Assembly: GCA_023418925.1 (NCBI GenBank)
Contig: JAEZYS010000002.1
Span: 62,001-126,000 of the forward strand
Length of the DNA: 64,000 bases
Source: Bacillota bacterium
GTDB taxonomy: Bacteria > Bacillota > Clostridia > Oscillospirales > Ruminococcaceae
Direction: 5' to 3'
Below the pieces are notes generated by a model that ran no database searches, was not told the origin of the DNA, and saw only the letters and a list, made by a program, of their open reading frames with translations. Position numbers and translations under genes: made by a program. Shown here piece after piece: positions 32,958 to 42,721 of the stretch (its first letter is position 1; each line of letters begins with the position of its first letter).

Positions 32958-33677
32958 TTATACTCCCCCGAACCTTCTACCTCTTGAAGAATAATCCTCA
33001 AGTGCTTTATCAAGATCCTTTTTAGTGAAATCAGGCCAAAGAATATTGGTAAAATAAAATTCTGAATAAGCAGACTGCCATGTCAGAAAATTAGATAATC
33101 TTTGTTCTCCGCTTGGTCTTATAATTAAATCAGGATCAGGAATTCCAGCAGTATAGAGAAGGCTGGAAATTAAATTTTCATCAATATTGTCAGATTTAAT
33201 AAATTTATCTTCTATCATTTCTGCTATTTTTTTAACCGACTGTAAAATATCTGCTCTGCCACCATAATTCATGGCAAGCATTAATGTCATCTCGCTGAAG
33301 TTTGCTGATTTTTTTTCTAATTCTTCCATTCGAATCTGCATTTTGGGATTAAATGCAGATTTATCACCAAGAAATTTTAACCTGGTATTATCTTTTGCAA
33401 AATCATCAACTTCTTCAAGATATTGTTCAAACAGTTGCAAAATTGCATCAACTTCTTCTTTTGGACGATTCCAATTTTCGGTGGAAAAGGCATAAAAAGT
33501 AATATATTTTATGCCTATCTCCTTACAATATCTTGCTATTTTACGAAAAGTTTCAGCGCCTTCCTTGTGACCAAATTTTCTTGGAAGTCCCCTTTTCTGA
33601 GCCCAACGTCCATTACCATCCATAATAAAGCCAATATGAACAGGTAATGTAATCTGATCTTTATTAGCATTAGCCAA
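32958..33677 (-). CDS. uppS: Undecaprenyl diphosphate synthase
   Basis: 239 residues, cis-prenyltransferase: HIGFIMDGNGRWAQKRGLPR, GHKEGAE, YITFYAFSTENWNRP, NYGGRADI and PDLIIRPSGEQRLSNFLTWQ. It builds the C55 lipid carrier for cell wall synthesis. The best start is a TTG seven bases after GGAGG. It precedes cdsA by one base. Confidence 0.96.
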   Translation of the reverse strand: MANANKDQITLPVHIGFIMDGNGRWAQKRGLPRKFGHKEGAETFRKIARYCKEIGIKYITFYAFSTENWNRPKEEVDAILQLFEQYLEEVDDFAKDNTRLKFLGDKSAFNPKMQIRMEELEKKSANFSEMTLMLAMNYGGRADILQSVKKIAEMIEDKFIKSDNIDENLISSLLYTAGIPDPDLIIRPSGEQRLSNFLTWQSAYSEFYFTNILWPDFTKKDLDKALEDYSSRGRRFGGV

Positions 33678-33702
33678 AAAAAAGCCTCCTGCAGTAATAT
33701 TA

Positions 33703-34257
33703 TTATATAGACATTATCTCTTTTTCTTTAATAGCAACAGACTTATCAATTTCTTCGCAGAACTTGTCAGTTAATTTCTGTATATCCTTTTCATTGGTTT
33801 TCATGTCATCTTCTGTTATTTCGTTTGATTTCTTCATAGCCTTGAATTTTTCAAGCGCATCACGTCTGATATTTCTGATAGTAATCTTTGCATCTTCACC
33901 ATTTTTATGAATCTGCTTAACAATTTCTTTACGTCTTTCTTCTGTTAACTGTGGAAATGCAAGTCTTAAAACCTTACCATCATTTGTAGGATTAATTCCA
34001 ATATCAGAAGTCTGAATAGCTTTTTCTATAGCTTTAAGCTGAGACATATCCCATGGCTGAATAACAAGAATTCTTGCTTCTGAAACTGAAACAGCTGCCA
34101 TTGCATTTATTTGGGTAGGTGTTCCATAATAATCAACAACAATTTTATCCAAAACTGCCGGATTTGCTCTTCCTGCTCTTATAGTTGTGAATTCATGCTC
34201 AAGGCTTTTAATGCATTTTTCCATTTTTAATTTTGTGGATGAAATCTGTTCGTTCAT
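33703..34257 (-). CDS. frr: Ribosome recycling factor
   Basis: 184 residues, the standard size. Three-helix bundle with MEKCIKSLEHEFTTIRAGRA at the start, YYGTPTQINAMA, and IRNIRRDALEKFKAM. With EF-G it splits post-termination ribosomes. It lies between pyrH and uppS as in most Firmicutes. Confidence 0.97.
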   Translation of the reverse strand: MNEQISSTKLKMEKCIKSLEHEFTTIRAGRANPAVLDKIVVDYYGTPTQINAMAAVSVSEARILVIQPWDMSQLKAIEKAIQTSDIGINPTNDGKVLRLAFPQLTEERRKEIVKQIHKNGEDAKITIRNIRRDALEKFKAMKKSNEITEDDMKTNEKDIQKLTDKFCEEIDKSVAIKEKEIMSI

Positions 34258-34295
34258 AACTACTCCTTTTCTCAGCAGTCTAAAAATTTATTTTA

Positions 34296-34328
34296 TGTAC
34301 ATCCGCCGACGCTGAATTCGGACATACA
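34296..34328 (-). other. Hairpin between pyrH and frr
   Basis: TGTATGTCCG / CGGATGTACA, a 10-pair stem counting GU pairs around a 13-base loop, followed by TAAAATAAATTTTT. A possible partial terminator or RNA-processing site. Confidence 0.35.
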
Positions 34329-34342
34329 GATTTTTATTTACT

Positions 34343-35062
34343 TTAATCTCTATCAATAACAAGTGTTCCGACAGGTTTTCCAAGACAAGCATCAAGTATA
34401 TTGTCTGGCCTGCTCAAATCAAAAACAAGAATTGGAATATGGTTATCCTTACACATAGATGCAGCGGTACTGTCCATGACAGCGAGTCCTCTTACAAGTA
34501 TTTCATTAAAGTTGAGTTCGTCAAACTTGACGGCATCATCGTACTTATTAGGATCCTTATCATATACTCCGTCAACCATTGTTGCCTTAAGGACAATATC
34601 AGCCTCAATTTCAGCAGCTCTCAAAGTAGAAGCTGTATCAGTTGAGAAAAATGGATTTCCTGTTCCACAACCAAATATAACAACCCTGCCCTTCTGCATA
34701 TGGCGCATTGCTTTGTTTCTAATATATGGTTCTGCAACTTGGTGCATTGCTATTGCAGTCTGAACTCTGACATCAACTCCTAGAGATTCAAGTACATCTG
34801 CTACTGCAAGTGCATTCATGGTTGTTGCAAGCATTCCTATATGGTCTGCTCTGGTTCTGTCCATTGCGCCGCTTGATCTTCCTCTCCAGAAGTTTCCACC
34901 GCCTACAACAATACCGATTTGCACTCCGATATCAGCACATTTTTTAATACTTTCACAAATTTTAGTAATTACAGTATAATCAAGACCGATTTTTTTATCA
35001 CCGGCAAGAGCTTCACCGCTGAGTTTTAATAGAACACGTTTATACTTTGGTTGCTCTGTCAT
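34343..35062 (-). CDS. pyrH: UMP kinase
   Basis: 239 residues, amino-acid-kinase fold: KRVLLKLSGEALAGD, VVGGGNFWRGRS, DHIGMLATTMNALA, FGCGTGNPFFSTDTA, VDGVYDKDP and MDSTAASMCKDN. It phosphorylates UMP to UDP. First gene of the cluster; rpsB and tsf, which often precede it, are not here, and a promoter lies directly upstream. AGAGGAG site. Confidence 0.97.
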   Translation of the reverse strand: MTEQPKYKRVLLKLSGEALAGDKKIGLDYTVITKICESIKKCADIGVQIGIVVGGGNFWRGRSSGAMDRTRADHIGMLATTMNALAVADVLESLGVDVRVQTAIAMHQVAEPYIRNKAMRHMQKGRVVIFGCGTGNPFFSTDTASTLRAAEIEADIVLKATMVDGVYDKDPNKYDDAVKFDELNFNEILVRGLAVMDSTAASMCKDNHIPILVFDLSRPDNILDACLGKPVGTLVIDRD

Positions 35063-35081
35063 TTGTATACTCCTCTCAAAT

Positions 35082-35118
35082 GATACTCATATCATTAATA
35101 AAAAGATACTCATATCAT
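35082..35118. repeat. Two 14-bp direct repeats in the pyrH leader
   Basis: GATACTCATATCAT at 35082-35095 and 35105-35118, 23 bp apart (about two DNA turns). Each contains the small palindrome GATA-CTCA-TATC. They lie between the predicted promoter and the pyrH start, so they could be operator or RNA-binding sites. Confidence 0.4.
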
Positions 35119-35148
35119 AACAAGTATAATTAATATATTATCTTGTAT

Positions 35149-35177
35149 ATTTTACTATATTTTAAGTTGTATGTAAA
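35149..35177 (-). promoter_or_regulatory. Promoter of the pyrH-polC cluster
   Basis: Minus strand TTTACA (35172-35177), 17 bases, TAAAAT (35149-35154). The surrounding 370-base intergenic region (35063-35435) is AT-rich and holds only this promoter, the direct repeats and the divergent ppiB promoter. Confidence 0.55.
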
Positions 35178-35374
35178 GAGTTAATTTATTAATTTTTTAA
35201 AATATGTATAATTAATATAAATATTATCTTGAGGACTTTAAATAGAATTTCAAACATCATATAATATTTTGCATGGATTAACACTAAAATATGAATTAAT
35301 ATACAAGCTATAATGATTTAAGAGTATAATATAATTCTTTATTTTAAATTACTTTTGTCAAATTAATAATTGTC

Positions 35375-35403
35375 TTGAAAACAATATTAAATAATGGTAT
35401 ACT
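35375..35403 (+). promoter_or_regulatory. Promoter of the cyclophilin gene
   Basis: TTGAAA (35375-35380), 17 bases, TATACT (35398-35403). Confidence 0.65.
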
Positions 35404-35435
35404 ATAATACATATTTTTAAGGAGGACTATATTAA

Positions 35436-35909
35436 ATGGTTGTTATTGAAATGGAAAACGGTAAAAAAATCAAGCTGGAACTTTATCCTGAACAAGCTCC
35501 TATTACAGTAGAAAACTTTGAGAAACTTGTAAAGAGCAAATTTTATGATGGATTGATATTTCACAGAGTTATCAATGGTTTTATGATTCAGGGTGGTTGT
35601 CCGGAAGGTACAGGAATGGGTGGTCCTGGTCATACAATTAAAGGTGAATTTGCATCAAATGGCATAAAAAATGACATAAAGCACACAAGAGGGGTTATTT
35701 CAATGGCTCGTTCAATGATGAAGGACAGTGCAGGATCACAGTTCTTTATTATGCATGATGACGCACCTCACCTTGATGGAGAATATGCTGCATTCGGTAA
35801 AGTTATTGAAGGCATGGATGTTGTTGATGAAATTGCAAATTCAAAAACAGGTTTTCAGGACAGACCTGTAAATGATCAAAAAATGATAAAAGTTTATATT
35901 GAAGAATAA
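35436..35909 (+). CDS. ppiB: Cyclophilin-type peptidyl-prolyl isomerase
   Basis: 157 residues, a compact cytosolic cyclophilin with no signal peptide: IFHRVINGFMIQGGCPEGTGMGG (active Arg), KGEFASNG, HTRGVISMARSM, SAGSQFFIMHDDAPHLDG and YAAFGKVIEGMDVVDEIA. It speeds proline cis-trans isomerisation in protein folding. Strong AAGGAGG site; monocistronic, with a terminator right after. Confidence 0.95.
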   Translation: MVVIEMENGKKIKLELYPEQAPITVENFEKLVKSKFYDGLIFHRVINGFMIQGGCPEGTGMGGPGHTIKGEFASNGIKNDIKHTRGVISMARSMMKDSAGSQFFIMHDDAPHLDGEYAAFGKVIEGMDVVDEIANSKTGFQDRPVNDQKMIKVYIEE

Positions 35910-35912
35910 TAT

Positions 35913-35949
35913 TTCCGCATGCAGAGTTGTTTCTGTATGCGGAATTTTA
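35913..35949 (+). terminator. Terminator of ppiB
   Basis: TTCCGCATGCAGA / TCTGTATGCGGAA (13-pair stem with one GU) followed by TTTTA. Confidence 0.85.
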
Positions 35950-36082
35950 TTGAAATCAATATGAATTTAAAGTATAATATCAGTAATAGTCACAAAAATT
36001 CTTAATGTGAAAATACTATTTGTTTCTTTTCAGCAAAAATACAGCAGAGATGGAACAAATAGCAGGAAGGAATCAAGATTTT

Positions 36083-36955
36083 ATGGCTGATTTTGTAACA
36101 ATAAAAACTAATGCCAAAATAAATCTGTATTTAAATGTTACAGGTAAACGTAATGATGGCTATCATTTACTTGAAAGTGTTATGCAGAGTATAAGTTTAT
36201 ATGATATTGTTAATATAAAGAAAAATGAAACTAATGCTATAAGGATAATCTGCAATCAGCCCAACATTCCATGTGATAATAGTAATATTGCATACAAGGC
36301 AGCTGAAGCTTTTTTTAGAAGTACTTATATTAATAAAATAGGGGTTGACATTTCTATTAAAAAAAACATTCCCTCACAGGCAGGGCTAGGCGGCGGAAGT
36401 GCTGATGGAGCTGCAGTTTTGGCAGGATTAAATCTTCTATGTGAAACACATTTAAATTTGAATCAACTTTGCACTATTGGGAGCAAAATTGGAGCAGATG
36501 TTCCCTTTTGTCTTGTTGGTGGAACAGCACATTGTACAGGCATTGGGGATATAATCAAGCCACTTAATAACCTTCCGGAATGTTATATTGTTATTGGTAA
36601 AGGTGATAAAGGTATCTCAACCGCATGTGCATATAAAGAAATTGACTCAAGAAATTTAATGAATAAATCAGGTATAGATGTCTATAACATTTTTAATAAC
36701 AGTAATCTGTCAGAAAGCTGTTCAGTATGTAGCAATATATTTGAAGAAGTAGCTGGAATTAATGATGTAAGTACAATAAAACAAATTATGACCTCTTATA
36801 ACGCACTTACTGCTCATATGTCTGGAAGTGGTTCAGCTGTCTATGGTATTTTTACAGATAAGCAACTTGCAGAACAATGTTGTATAAAGCTTAAAAAAGA
36901 TGGCTTTTTTACTGCTTTATGTAATCCTGAAAATAAAGGTTATTATTTTATTTAA
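36083..36955 (+). CDS. ispE: 4-diphosphocytidyl-2-C-methyl-D-erythritol kinase
   Basis: About 290 residues from the ATG that follows AGGAAGGAA; earlier in-frame starts lack a good site and would give an extra 21 residues. GHMP kinase motifs: TNAKINLYLNVTGKRNDGYH, PSQAGLGGGSADGAAVL (ATP loop), IGADVPFCLVGG and MSGSGSAVYGIF. Third MEP-pathway gene in this window after ispG and dxr. Acts in the cytoplasm on CDP-ME. Confidence 0.94.
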   Translation: MADFVTIKTNAKINLYLNVTGKRNDGYHLLESVMQSISLYDIVNIKKNETNAIRIICNQPNIPCDNSNIAYKAAEAFFRSTYINKIGVDISIKKNIPSQAGLGGGSADGAAVLAGLNLLCETHLNLNQLCTIGSKIGADVPFCLVGGTAHCTGIGDIIKPLNNLPECYIVIGKGDKGISTACAYKEIDSRNLMNKSGIDVYNIFNNSNLSESCSVCSNIFEEVAGINDVSTIKQIMTSYNALTAHMSGSGSAVYGIFTDKQLAEQCCIKLKKDGFFTALCNPENKGYYFI

Positions 36956-36964
36956 ATTGTAAAT

Positions 36965-36993
36965 TTGTAAATTATCAAAATGTGTGTTATAAT
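36965..36993 (+). promoter_or_regulatory. Promoter of the topoisomerase pair
   Basis: TTGTAA (36965-36970), 17 bases, TATAAT (36988-36993), just upstream of the ATG at 37027. Confidence 0.6.
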
Positions 36994-37026
36994 ATATTTT
37001 TGACTAACAATGAATAGGGTGAGATA

Positions 37027-39015
37027 ATGGCTACAAAAAAGAATTCATACGGAAACGAAAGTATTACCTCATTAAAGGGTGCTGACAGAGTTCGGAAAAG
37101 ACCTTCTGTAATATTTGGTTCAGACGGTATAGATGGTTGCAAACATTCTATTTTTGAAATTATATCTAATTCAATTGATGAGGCAAGAGATGGTCATGGT
37201 GATAAAATTGTTGTTACAAAATTTCTTGACAATTCAATAGAGGTTGAGGATTTTGGAAGAGGATGTCCTGTTGATTTTAACAACGGTGAACAGAAGTTTA
37301 ACTGGGAGCTTGTTTATTGTGAGCTTTATGCTGGTGGAAAATATCAGAATAATGATATCACAGGTGATTATGAATATTCTCTTGGATTAAATGGTCTGGG
37401 TGCATGTGCTACGCAGTATTCTTCTGAATATATGGATGTTGAAATATATCGTGACGGATACAAATACAATCTTCACTTTGAAAAAGGTGAAAATATTGGT
37501 GGACTAAAGAAAGAAACTACTAATAGGAAAAAAACCGGAACAAAGACACGTTGGCGCGCTGACCTCGAAGTATTTACTGATATCAGTGTTGAAAAAGAAT
37601 ACTTTGAGGAAATGTTAAAGAAGCAGGCTGTTGTTAATCCTAATATTACTTTTGTTTTAAGATGTCAGAATGAGGCAGGAGGATTCGATGAAAATACTTA
37701 CTTCTATGAAAATGGAATATCTGACTATTTAGCTGAACTTATAGGTGAAAATGCGCTTACTACACCGCAATTCTGGCAATGTGAACGAAAGGGCCGTGAC
37801 AGAGAGGACAAGCCTGAATACAAAGTAAAGATTTCATGTGCTGTAGTATTTTCAAATAAAGTTAAGTTAACTGAATACTACCATAATTCAAGTTTTCTTG
37901 AACATGGCGGTTCTACTGAAAAAGCTGTTAAACAAGCTTTTGTATCACAAATAGATACCTACCTAAAGAATGGGAATAAATACCTTAAAAATGAATCTAA
38001 AATAACCTATCCAGACGTAGAGGACTGTCTTGTTCTTATATCATCAACTTTTTCTACACAGACATCATATGAAAACCAGACTAAGAAAGCAATAACAAAC
38101 AAATTTATCTATGAGGCAATGACAGAATTCTTAAAACACCAACTTGAAATTTACTTCTTAGAAAATCCTGATGAAGCACAGAAAATTGCTGAGCAGGTAA
38201 TGCTGAATAAGCGTAGCCGTGAAAGCGCTGAAAAAACAAGACTTAATCTTAAGAAAAAACTTGCAGGAACTATAGATTTATCTAATATGGTTGAAAAGTT
38301 TGTTGACTGCAGAACTAAAGACTTGTCACGACGTGAAATTTATATAGTAGAGGGCGATTCTGCTCTCGGTTCATGCAAAACAGCACGAAATGCTGAGTTT
38401 CAGGCTATTATCCCTGTAAGGGGAAAAATACTAAACTGTCTTAAGGCTGATTATGATAAAATTTTTAAAAATGATATTATAACCGATATTATCAAGGTTC
38501 TTGGTTGTGGAGTTGAAGTTAAAACAAAAGCAAACAAGGAACTGTCATCATTCAATCTTGATGGACTTAAATGGAATAAAATTATTATATGTACAGATGC
38601 TGATGTTGACGGATTCCAGATTAGAACTCTTATTTTGACAATGCTATACAGGCTCACACCAACACTTATTGACATGGGGTATGTTTACATTGCAGAATCT
38701 CCTTTATTTGAGATTACCACAAAGGATAAAACTTATTTTGCCTACACTGAAAAGGAAAAAGTTGATATTCTTAAAATGATAGGCAATCAGAAATATAAAC
38801 TTGACCGTTCAAAAGGTCTCGGTGAAAACGAACCTGAAATGATGTCACTCACTACAATGAATCCGGATACAAGAAGATTGATTAAAGTTACACCGGATGA
38901 AATCGGAGCTACTTCATCAATGTTTGATTTATTGTTAGGTGATAATCTTCAGGGACGTAAAGATTTTATTTCAGAGTTCGGAAACAAATATCTTGAATTA
39001 GCAGACATTTCATAA
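37027..39015 (+). CDS. Type IIA topoisomerase ATPase subunit (ParE/GyrB-like, divergent)
   Basis: 662 residues. GHKL ATPase: IFEIISNSIDEARDG, VEDFGRGCPVD, LGLNGLGACATQ. Transducer domain. TOPRIM: VEGDSALGSCKTARN, PVRGKILNCLKA and TDADVDGFQIRTLILTMLYR. The motif EGDSALGS replaces the usual EGDSAGGS, and KTAR replaces KQGR, so this is a diverged branch and not housekeeping GyrB. The partner subunit follows after 52 bases. It could be topoisomerase IV or a special second enzyme; the sequence alone does not decide. Confidence 0.85.
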   Translation: MATKKNSYGNESITSLKGADRVRKRPSVIFGSDGIDGCKHSIFEIISNSIDEARDGHGDKIVVTKFLDNSIEVEDFGRGCPVDFNNGEQKFNWELVYCELYAGGKYQNNDITGDYEYSLGLNGLGACATQYSSEYMDVEIYRDGYKYNLHFEKGENIGGLKKETTNRKKTGTKTRWRADLEVFTDISVEKEYFEEMLKKQAVVNPNITFVLRCQNEAGGFDENTYFYENGISDYLAELIGENALTTPQFWQCERKGRDREDKPEYKVKISCAVVFSNKVKLTEYYHNSSFLEHGGSTEKAVKQAFVSQIDTYLKNGNKYLKNESKITYPDVEDCLVLISSTFSTQTSYENQTKKAITNKFIYEAMTEFLKHQLEIYFLENPDEAQKIAEQVMLNKRSRESAEKTRLNLKKKLAGTIDLSNMVEKFVDCRTKDLSRREIYIVEGDSALGSCKTARNAEFQAIIPVRGKILNCLKADYDKIFKNDIITDIIKVLGCGVEVKTKANKELSSFNLDGLKWNKIIICTDADVDGFQIRTLILTMLYRLTPTLIDMGYVYIAESPLFEITTKDKTYFAYTEKEKVDILKMIGNQKYKLDRSKGLGENEPEMMSLTTMNPDTRRLIKVTPDEIGATSSMFDLLLGDNLQGRKDFISEFGNKYLELADIS

Positions 39016-39067
39016 TAATTTTGAGCTTTGTAATTTTAACTCCATTGCTCAGAAAGGATGATAATAA

Positions 39068-41296
39068 TTGGCAAAAAAAGATAAGGAACAAAGAAACAAA
39101 GCAATTCCAAACGCATATATCCAAGGCAGTGGTATTGTCGAAGAAGAAAAAATAACATATACTCTGGAAAAAAACTATATGCCTTATGCAATGAGCGTAA
39201 TTGTTTCCAGAGCTCTTCCTGAAATTGACGGGTTTAAGCCATCCCATAGAAAGCTCCTTTATACAATGTATAAAATGGGACTTCTTACAGGTTCAAAGAC
39301 AAAATCTGCAAATATAGTCGGCCAGACTATGAAGCTTAATCCTCACGGTGATGCTGCTATATATGAAACAATGGTTCGTCTTGCAAGAGGAAATGAAGCT
39401 TTACTTCATCCATATATTGACAGCAAGGGTAACTTTGGTAAAGCATATTCTAAAAACATGGCTTATGCTGCATCCAGATATACAGAAGCAAAACTTGATG
39501 TAATATGCAATGAGCTGTTCAGAGATATAGATAAGGATACTGTTGATTTTGTTCCGAACTATGATAACGAAACTACAGAACCAACTCTCCTTCCTGCAAC
39601 ATTCCCTACTGTTCTCGTAAATGCAAATGTAGGAATTGCTGTTTCGATGGCAAGTGCTGTCTGTCCATTCAACCTTGAAGAAGTTTGTGAAACAACTATT
39701 GCTCTTATAAAAAACCCTAAGCATGACATTATCTCTACTCTTAAAGGGCCCGATTTTCCTGGTGGTGGCTATATAATATATGACGAAGATGAACTTAATA
39801 GGATTTATCAGACGGGAAGAGGCTCTGTAAAGGTAAGAGCCAGATACAATTATGACAAAAATGCAAACTGTCTTGAAATTACACAGATTCCACCAACTAC
39901 AACAGTCGAAGCAATAATGGACAAAATCATTGAACTTATTAAACAAGGAAAAATACGTGAAATTTCATATATCAGAGATGAAACTGATATTAACGGTTTA
40001 AAACTCGCTATTGACGTAAAGCGTGGTAATGATCCTGATAAGTTAATGAAAAAGTTGTATAGGTTTACGCCTTTACAGGATAATTATTCTTGTAATTTCA
40101 ATATTCTTATTGGTGGAACTCCGAAAGTTATGGGAGTTTCAGAAATTCTAACAGAATGGACTGCTTTCAGAACAGAATGTATAAAAAGAAGAGTATATTT
40201 TGACTTGTCAAAGAAGAAAGATAAATTACATCTCCTTAAAGGATTACAGAAAATTCTGCTTGATATCGACCGAGCAATAAAAATAGTACGTGAAACTGAG
40301 GAAGAAAGCGATGTAGTACCAAACCTTATGATTGGTTTTGGAATTGATGATATTCAAGCTGAATATGTAGCAGAAATAAAGCTTCGTCACCTTAATAAAG
40401 AATATATCTTAAACAGAATTTCCGAAATAGAACAACTTGAAAAAGATATTACCGATATGGAAGAAATTTTAAAAGATGATGGTAAGATTAAAGATATAAT
40501 TATTAAGGAACTAAAAGAAGTTGTTAAGAAGTACCAGAAACCAAGAAAAACTCTTTTCTATTATCAGAATGAAAAATATGATGATGTAGAAATTGATGAT
40601 ACACCAGATTATCCTGTTAATTTATTTTTATCAAAAAGCGGATATTTTAAGAAAATTACACCACAATCTTTACGTATGTCAAATGAACATAAGCTTAAAG
40701 AAGGCGATATAATTGACACTTCAATTGAATCAACTAATAAAGCTGAAATCCTTTTCTTTACAGATATGTGTCAGGTTTATAAAACAAAGGCTTGTAATTT
40801 TGATGATACTAAAGCATCTCTTCTTGGAGATTATATTCCTGCTAAGCTTGGATTTGATGAAAATGAAAACGTACATTCAATGGTTGTAACAAATGATTAC
40901 TCAGGTTATCTTATTTTAGTTTTTGATAATGGTAAGGCTGCAAAAATCCCTCTCAATGCTTATGAAACAAAAACAAACAGAAAGAAATTATCTAAAGCAT
41001 ATACCAATAAAGCCAGACTTGTTAAGATGTTTGTTATTTCAGAAAACATTGATATACTTGTTGTAACTGATAACTGCAGGGCTTTAGTATTTAACACAGC
41101 TATGATATTACCAAAAACTACAAGAGATACTATTGGTGTTCAGGTTATTAATCTTAAAGCAAAGGCTTCAGTTGAAAAAGTTTGTGAAATAACAGAAGAG
41201 ATGAAGGATGATTACAGCAAATACTTTGTTAAATCAATTCCTGCTGTTGGTAATATGGCTAAAACATTAGGAGACCCAGATCAATTATCACTATAA
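39068..41296 (+). CDS. Type IIA topoisomerase DNA-cleaving subunit (ParC/GyrA-like, divergent)
   Basis: 742 residues from a TTG start behind AGAAAGGATG. Motifs: MPYAMSVIVSRALPEIDGFKP, LNPHGDAAIYETMVRLAR, and AASRYTEAKL with the DNA-cleaving Tyr138. Coiled-coil gate region, then a C-terminal beta-propeller (about 510-740) without an evident GyrA box. In the quinolone region, the usual Ser is Ala96 and the acidic residue is Glu100. Co-transcribed with the ATPase subunit. Confidence 0.85.
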   Translation: MAKKDKEQRNKAIPNAYIQGSGIVEEEKITYTLEKNYMPYAMSVIVSRALPEIDGFKPSHRKLLYTMYKMGLLTGSKTKSANIVGQTMKLNPHGDAAIYETMVRLARGNEALLHPYIDSKGNFGKAYSKNMAYAASRYTEAKLDVICNELFRDIDKDTVDFVPNYDNETTEPTLLPATFPTVLVNANVGIAVSMASAVCPFNLEEVCETTIALIKNPKHDIISTLKGPDFPGGGYIIYDEDELNRIYQTGRGSVKVRARYNYDKNANCLEITQIPPTTTVEAIMDKIIELIKQGKIREISYIRDETDINGLKLAIDVKRGNDPDKLMKKLYRFTPLQDNYSCNFNILIGGTPKVMGVSEILTEWTAFRTECIKRRVYFDLSKKKDKLHLLKGLQKILLDIDRAIKIVRETEEESDVVPNLMIGFGIDDIQAEYVAEIKLRHLNKEYILNRISEIEQLEKDITDMEEILKDDGKIKDIIIKELKEVVKKYQKPRKTLFYYQNEKYDDVEIDDTPDYPVNLFLSKSGYFKKITPQSLRMSNEHKLKEGDIIDTSIESTNKAEILFFTDMCQVYKTKACNFDDTKASLLGDYIPAKLGFDENENVHSMVVTNDYSGYLILVFDNGKAAKIPLNAYETKTNRKKLSKAYTNKARLVKMFVISENIDILVVTDNCRALVFNTAMILPKTTRDTIGVQVINLKAKASVEKVCEITEEMKDDYSKYFVKSIPAVGNMAKTLGDPDQLSL

Positions 41297-41322
41297 TAAC
41301 TTTTAATATTTTCCCTTATACA

Positions 41323-41350
41323 AAAAAACAGCGCTGATAATCAACGCTGC
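41323..41350 (-). terminator. Terminator between parC-like gene and spoIVB
   Basis: CAGCG...CGCTG stem; on the minus strand followed by TTTTTTTG, so it mainly serves spoIVB. Convergent genes meet here. Confidence 0.75.
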
Positions 41351-41363
41351 TCTTTGTATATTA

Positions 41364-42584
41364 TTAACTAAAACAAGATACTGAATTAGAATAAATGTTT
41401 GGAACATTCTGTGAAGTTTCATACATAGTGTCAGCAAAAATGGCGTACCCTTTTGCAGGATTATTCACAAAAACATGAGTAACTGCTCCAATAATCTTAC
41501 CATCCTGTATTATAGGACTTCCACTCATCCCTTGTACTATTCCTCCTGCTTCAGAAAGCAAGTCCTTATCTGTAACTCTGATTATCATATTTTTGCTGTT
41601 ATTATTATGCATGTCTATCTTTTCAATTTCAATACTGTATTCTGCTGGTTCTGAACCATTAATAGTAGCTAAGATTGTTGCACTTCCAAGTTTTACATCT
41701 TGTCTCATACCTAATGGCATTGGTTCATGCTTTGATGGAATGTTATCAAGAATACCATATAATCCGGAATTACAGTTAATTTTTAAATTTCCTACAGAAA
41801 AACCGGTTACAAATGAACCCATTAATTCCCCTGGATATCCTTGTCTCCCCTTTTTTATACCATTAATTATAACATCGCATACTTCTCCTGATGATAGCGG
41901 CATTATTCCTCCAGTATCAACATCACAGACAGGATGTCCAAGTCCTGCAAAAACTCCTGTTTCAGGATTATAAAATGTTATGGTTCCAATTCCTGCAGAA
42001 CTATCTCTTACCCACATACCTGCCCTGAAGCAATTATCTGAGGTTGATTGCTGGGGCTTTAGATAAACTGTCATATTACTGTTATTCCTAATTAAGCATA
42101 TTTCAAGGCAATTTCCATTACTTTGTTTTACGATTTTTTCTACATCTGCATTTGAAGTAACATTTTTCCCCTGAATACTTACTATAATATCTCCATCTTT
42201 TATTCCTGCTTCGTTGGCTGGAGAAATCAAACCTTTACTAGTTTCAAAACTACTCGTCTCAACAACTATAACACCATCAGTAAGTAGTTTTATTCCAAAA
42301 GGTGTACCACATGGTATTAAAACAGGTTGATTTACTTCATTAATGTTTATAACTTTTATTGGAATCAGACCAGCAAGTTTAAGTTTTGCTGTCTTAGTAT
42401 TACTTATTGATTTATTTATTGTTGCAGTTGATGTAACCTGTATTATATCTGATATACTTAATTCATTTCCTTTTGCAATATAAAAATTGTCAGGCAAATA
42501 AATATTATAATATACAACAAGCGCAAATACAGCTATTAAGAACAAGTTTATTGTACTTGCAGCTATTCTTATGAATTTACGCAT
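41364..42584 (-). CDS. spoIVB: SpoIVB serine peptidase (stage IV sporulation)
   Basis: 406 residues from the ATG behind GGAG. An N-terminal membrane/signal segment (IRIAASTINLFLIAVFALVV), a PDZ domain (SPANEAGIKDGDIIVSIQGK, about 115-185), and the S55 peptidase domain with the catalytic His in FAGLGHPVCDVDTG and Ser in VQGMSGSPIIQDGKIIGAVTH. Secreted from the forespore, it triggers pro-sigma-K processing. Good evidence that the host makes endospores. The usual neighbour spo0A is not adjacent. Confidence 0.95.
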   Translation of the reverse strand: MRKFIRIAASTINLFLIAVFALVVYYNIYLPDNFYIAKGNELSISDIIQVTSTATINKSISNTKTAKLKLAGLIPIKVININEVNQPVLIPCGTPFGIKLLTDGVIVVETSSFETSKGLISPANEAGIKDGDIIVSIQGKNVTSNADVEKIVKQSNGNCLEICLIRNNSNMTVYLKPQQSTSDNCFRAGMWVRDSSAGIGTITFYNPETGVFAGLGHPVCDVDTGGIMPLSSGEVCDVIINGIKKGRQGYPGELMGSFVTGFSVGNLKINCNSGLYGILDNIPSKHEPMPLGMRQDVKLGSATILATINGSEPAEYSIEIEKIDMHNNNSKNMIIRVTDKDLLSEAGGIVQGMSGSPIIQDGKIIGAVTHVFVNNPAKGYAIFADTMYETSQNVPNIYSNSVSCFS

Positions 42585-42721
42585 TATTTTCTCCAATCAA
42601 TCATTAAAGTTGTTACTATATTAATATTCTCAAATACAGATTAAATATAAGAGTTTTATATTCTGTAATTTTACAACCAAGCTTTTATAAAATTTGTCGA
42701 AATTAGAAATTAAACAATAAC

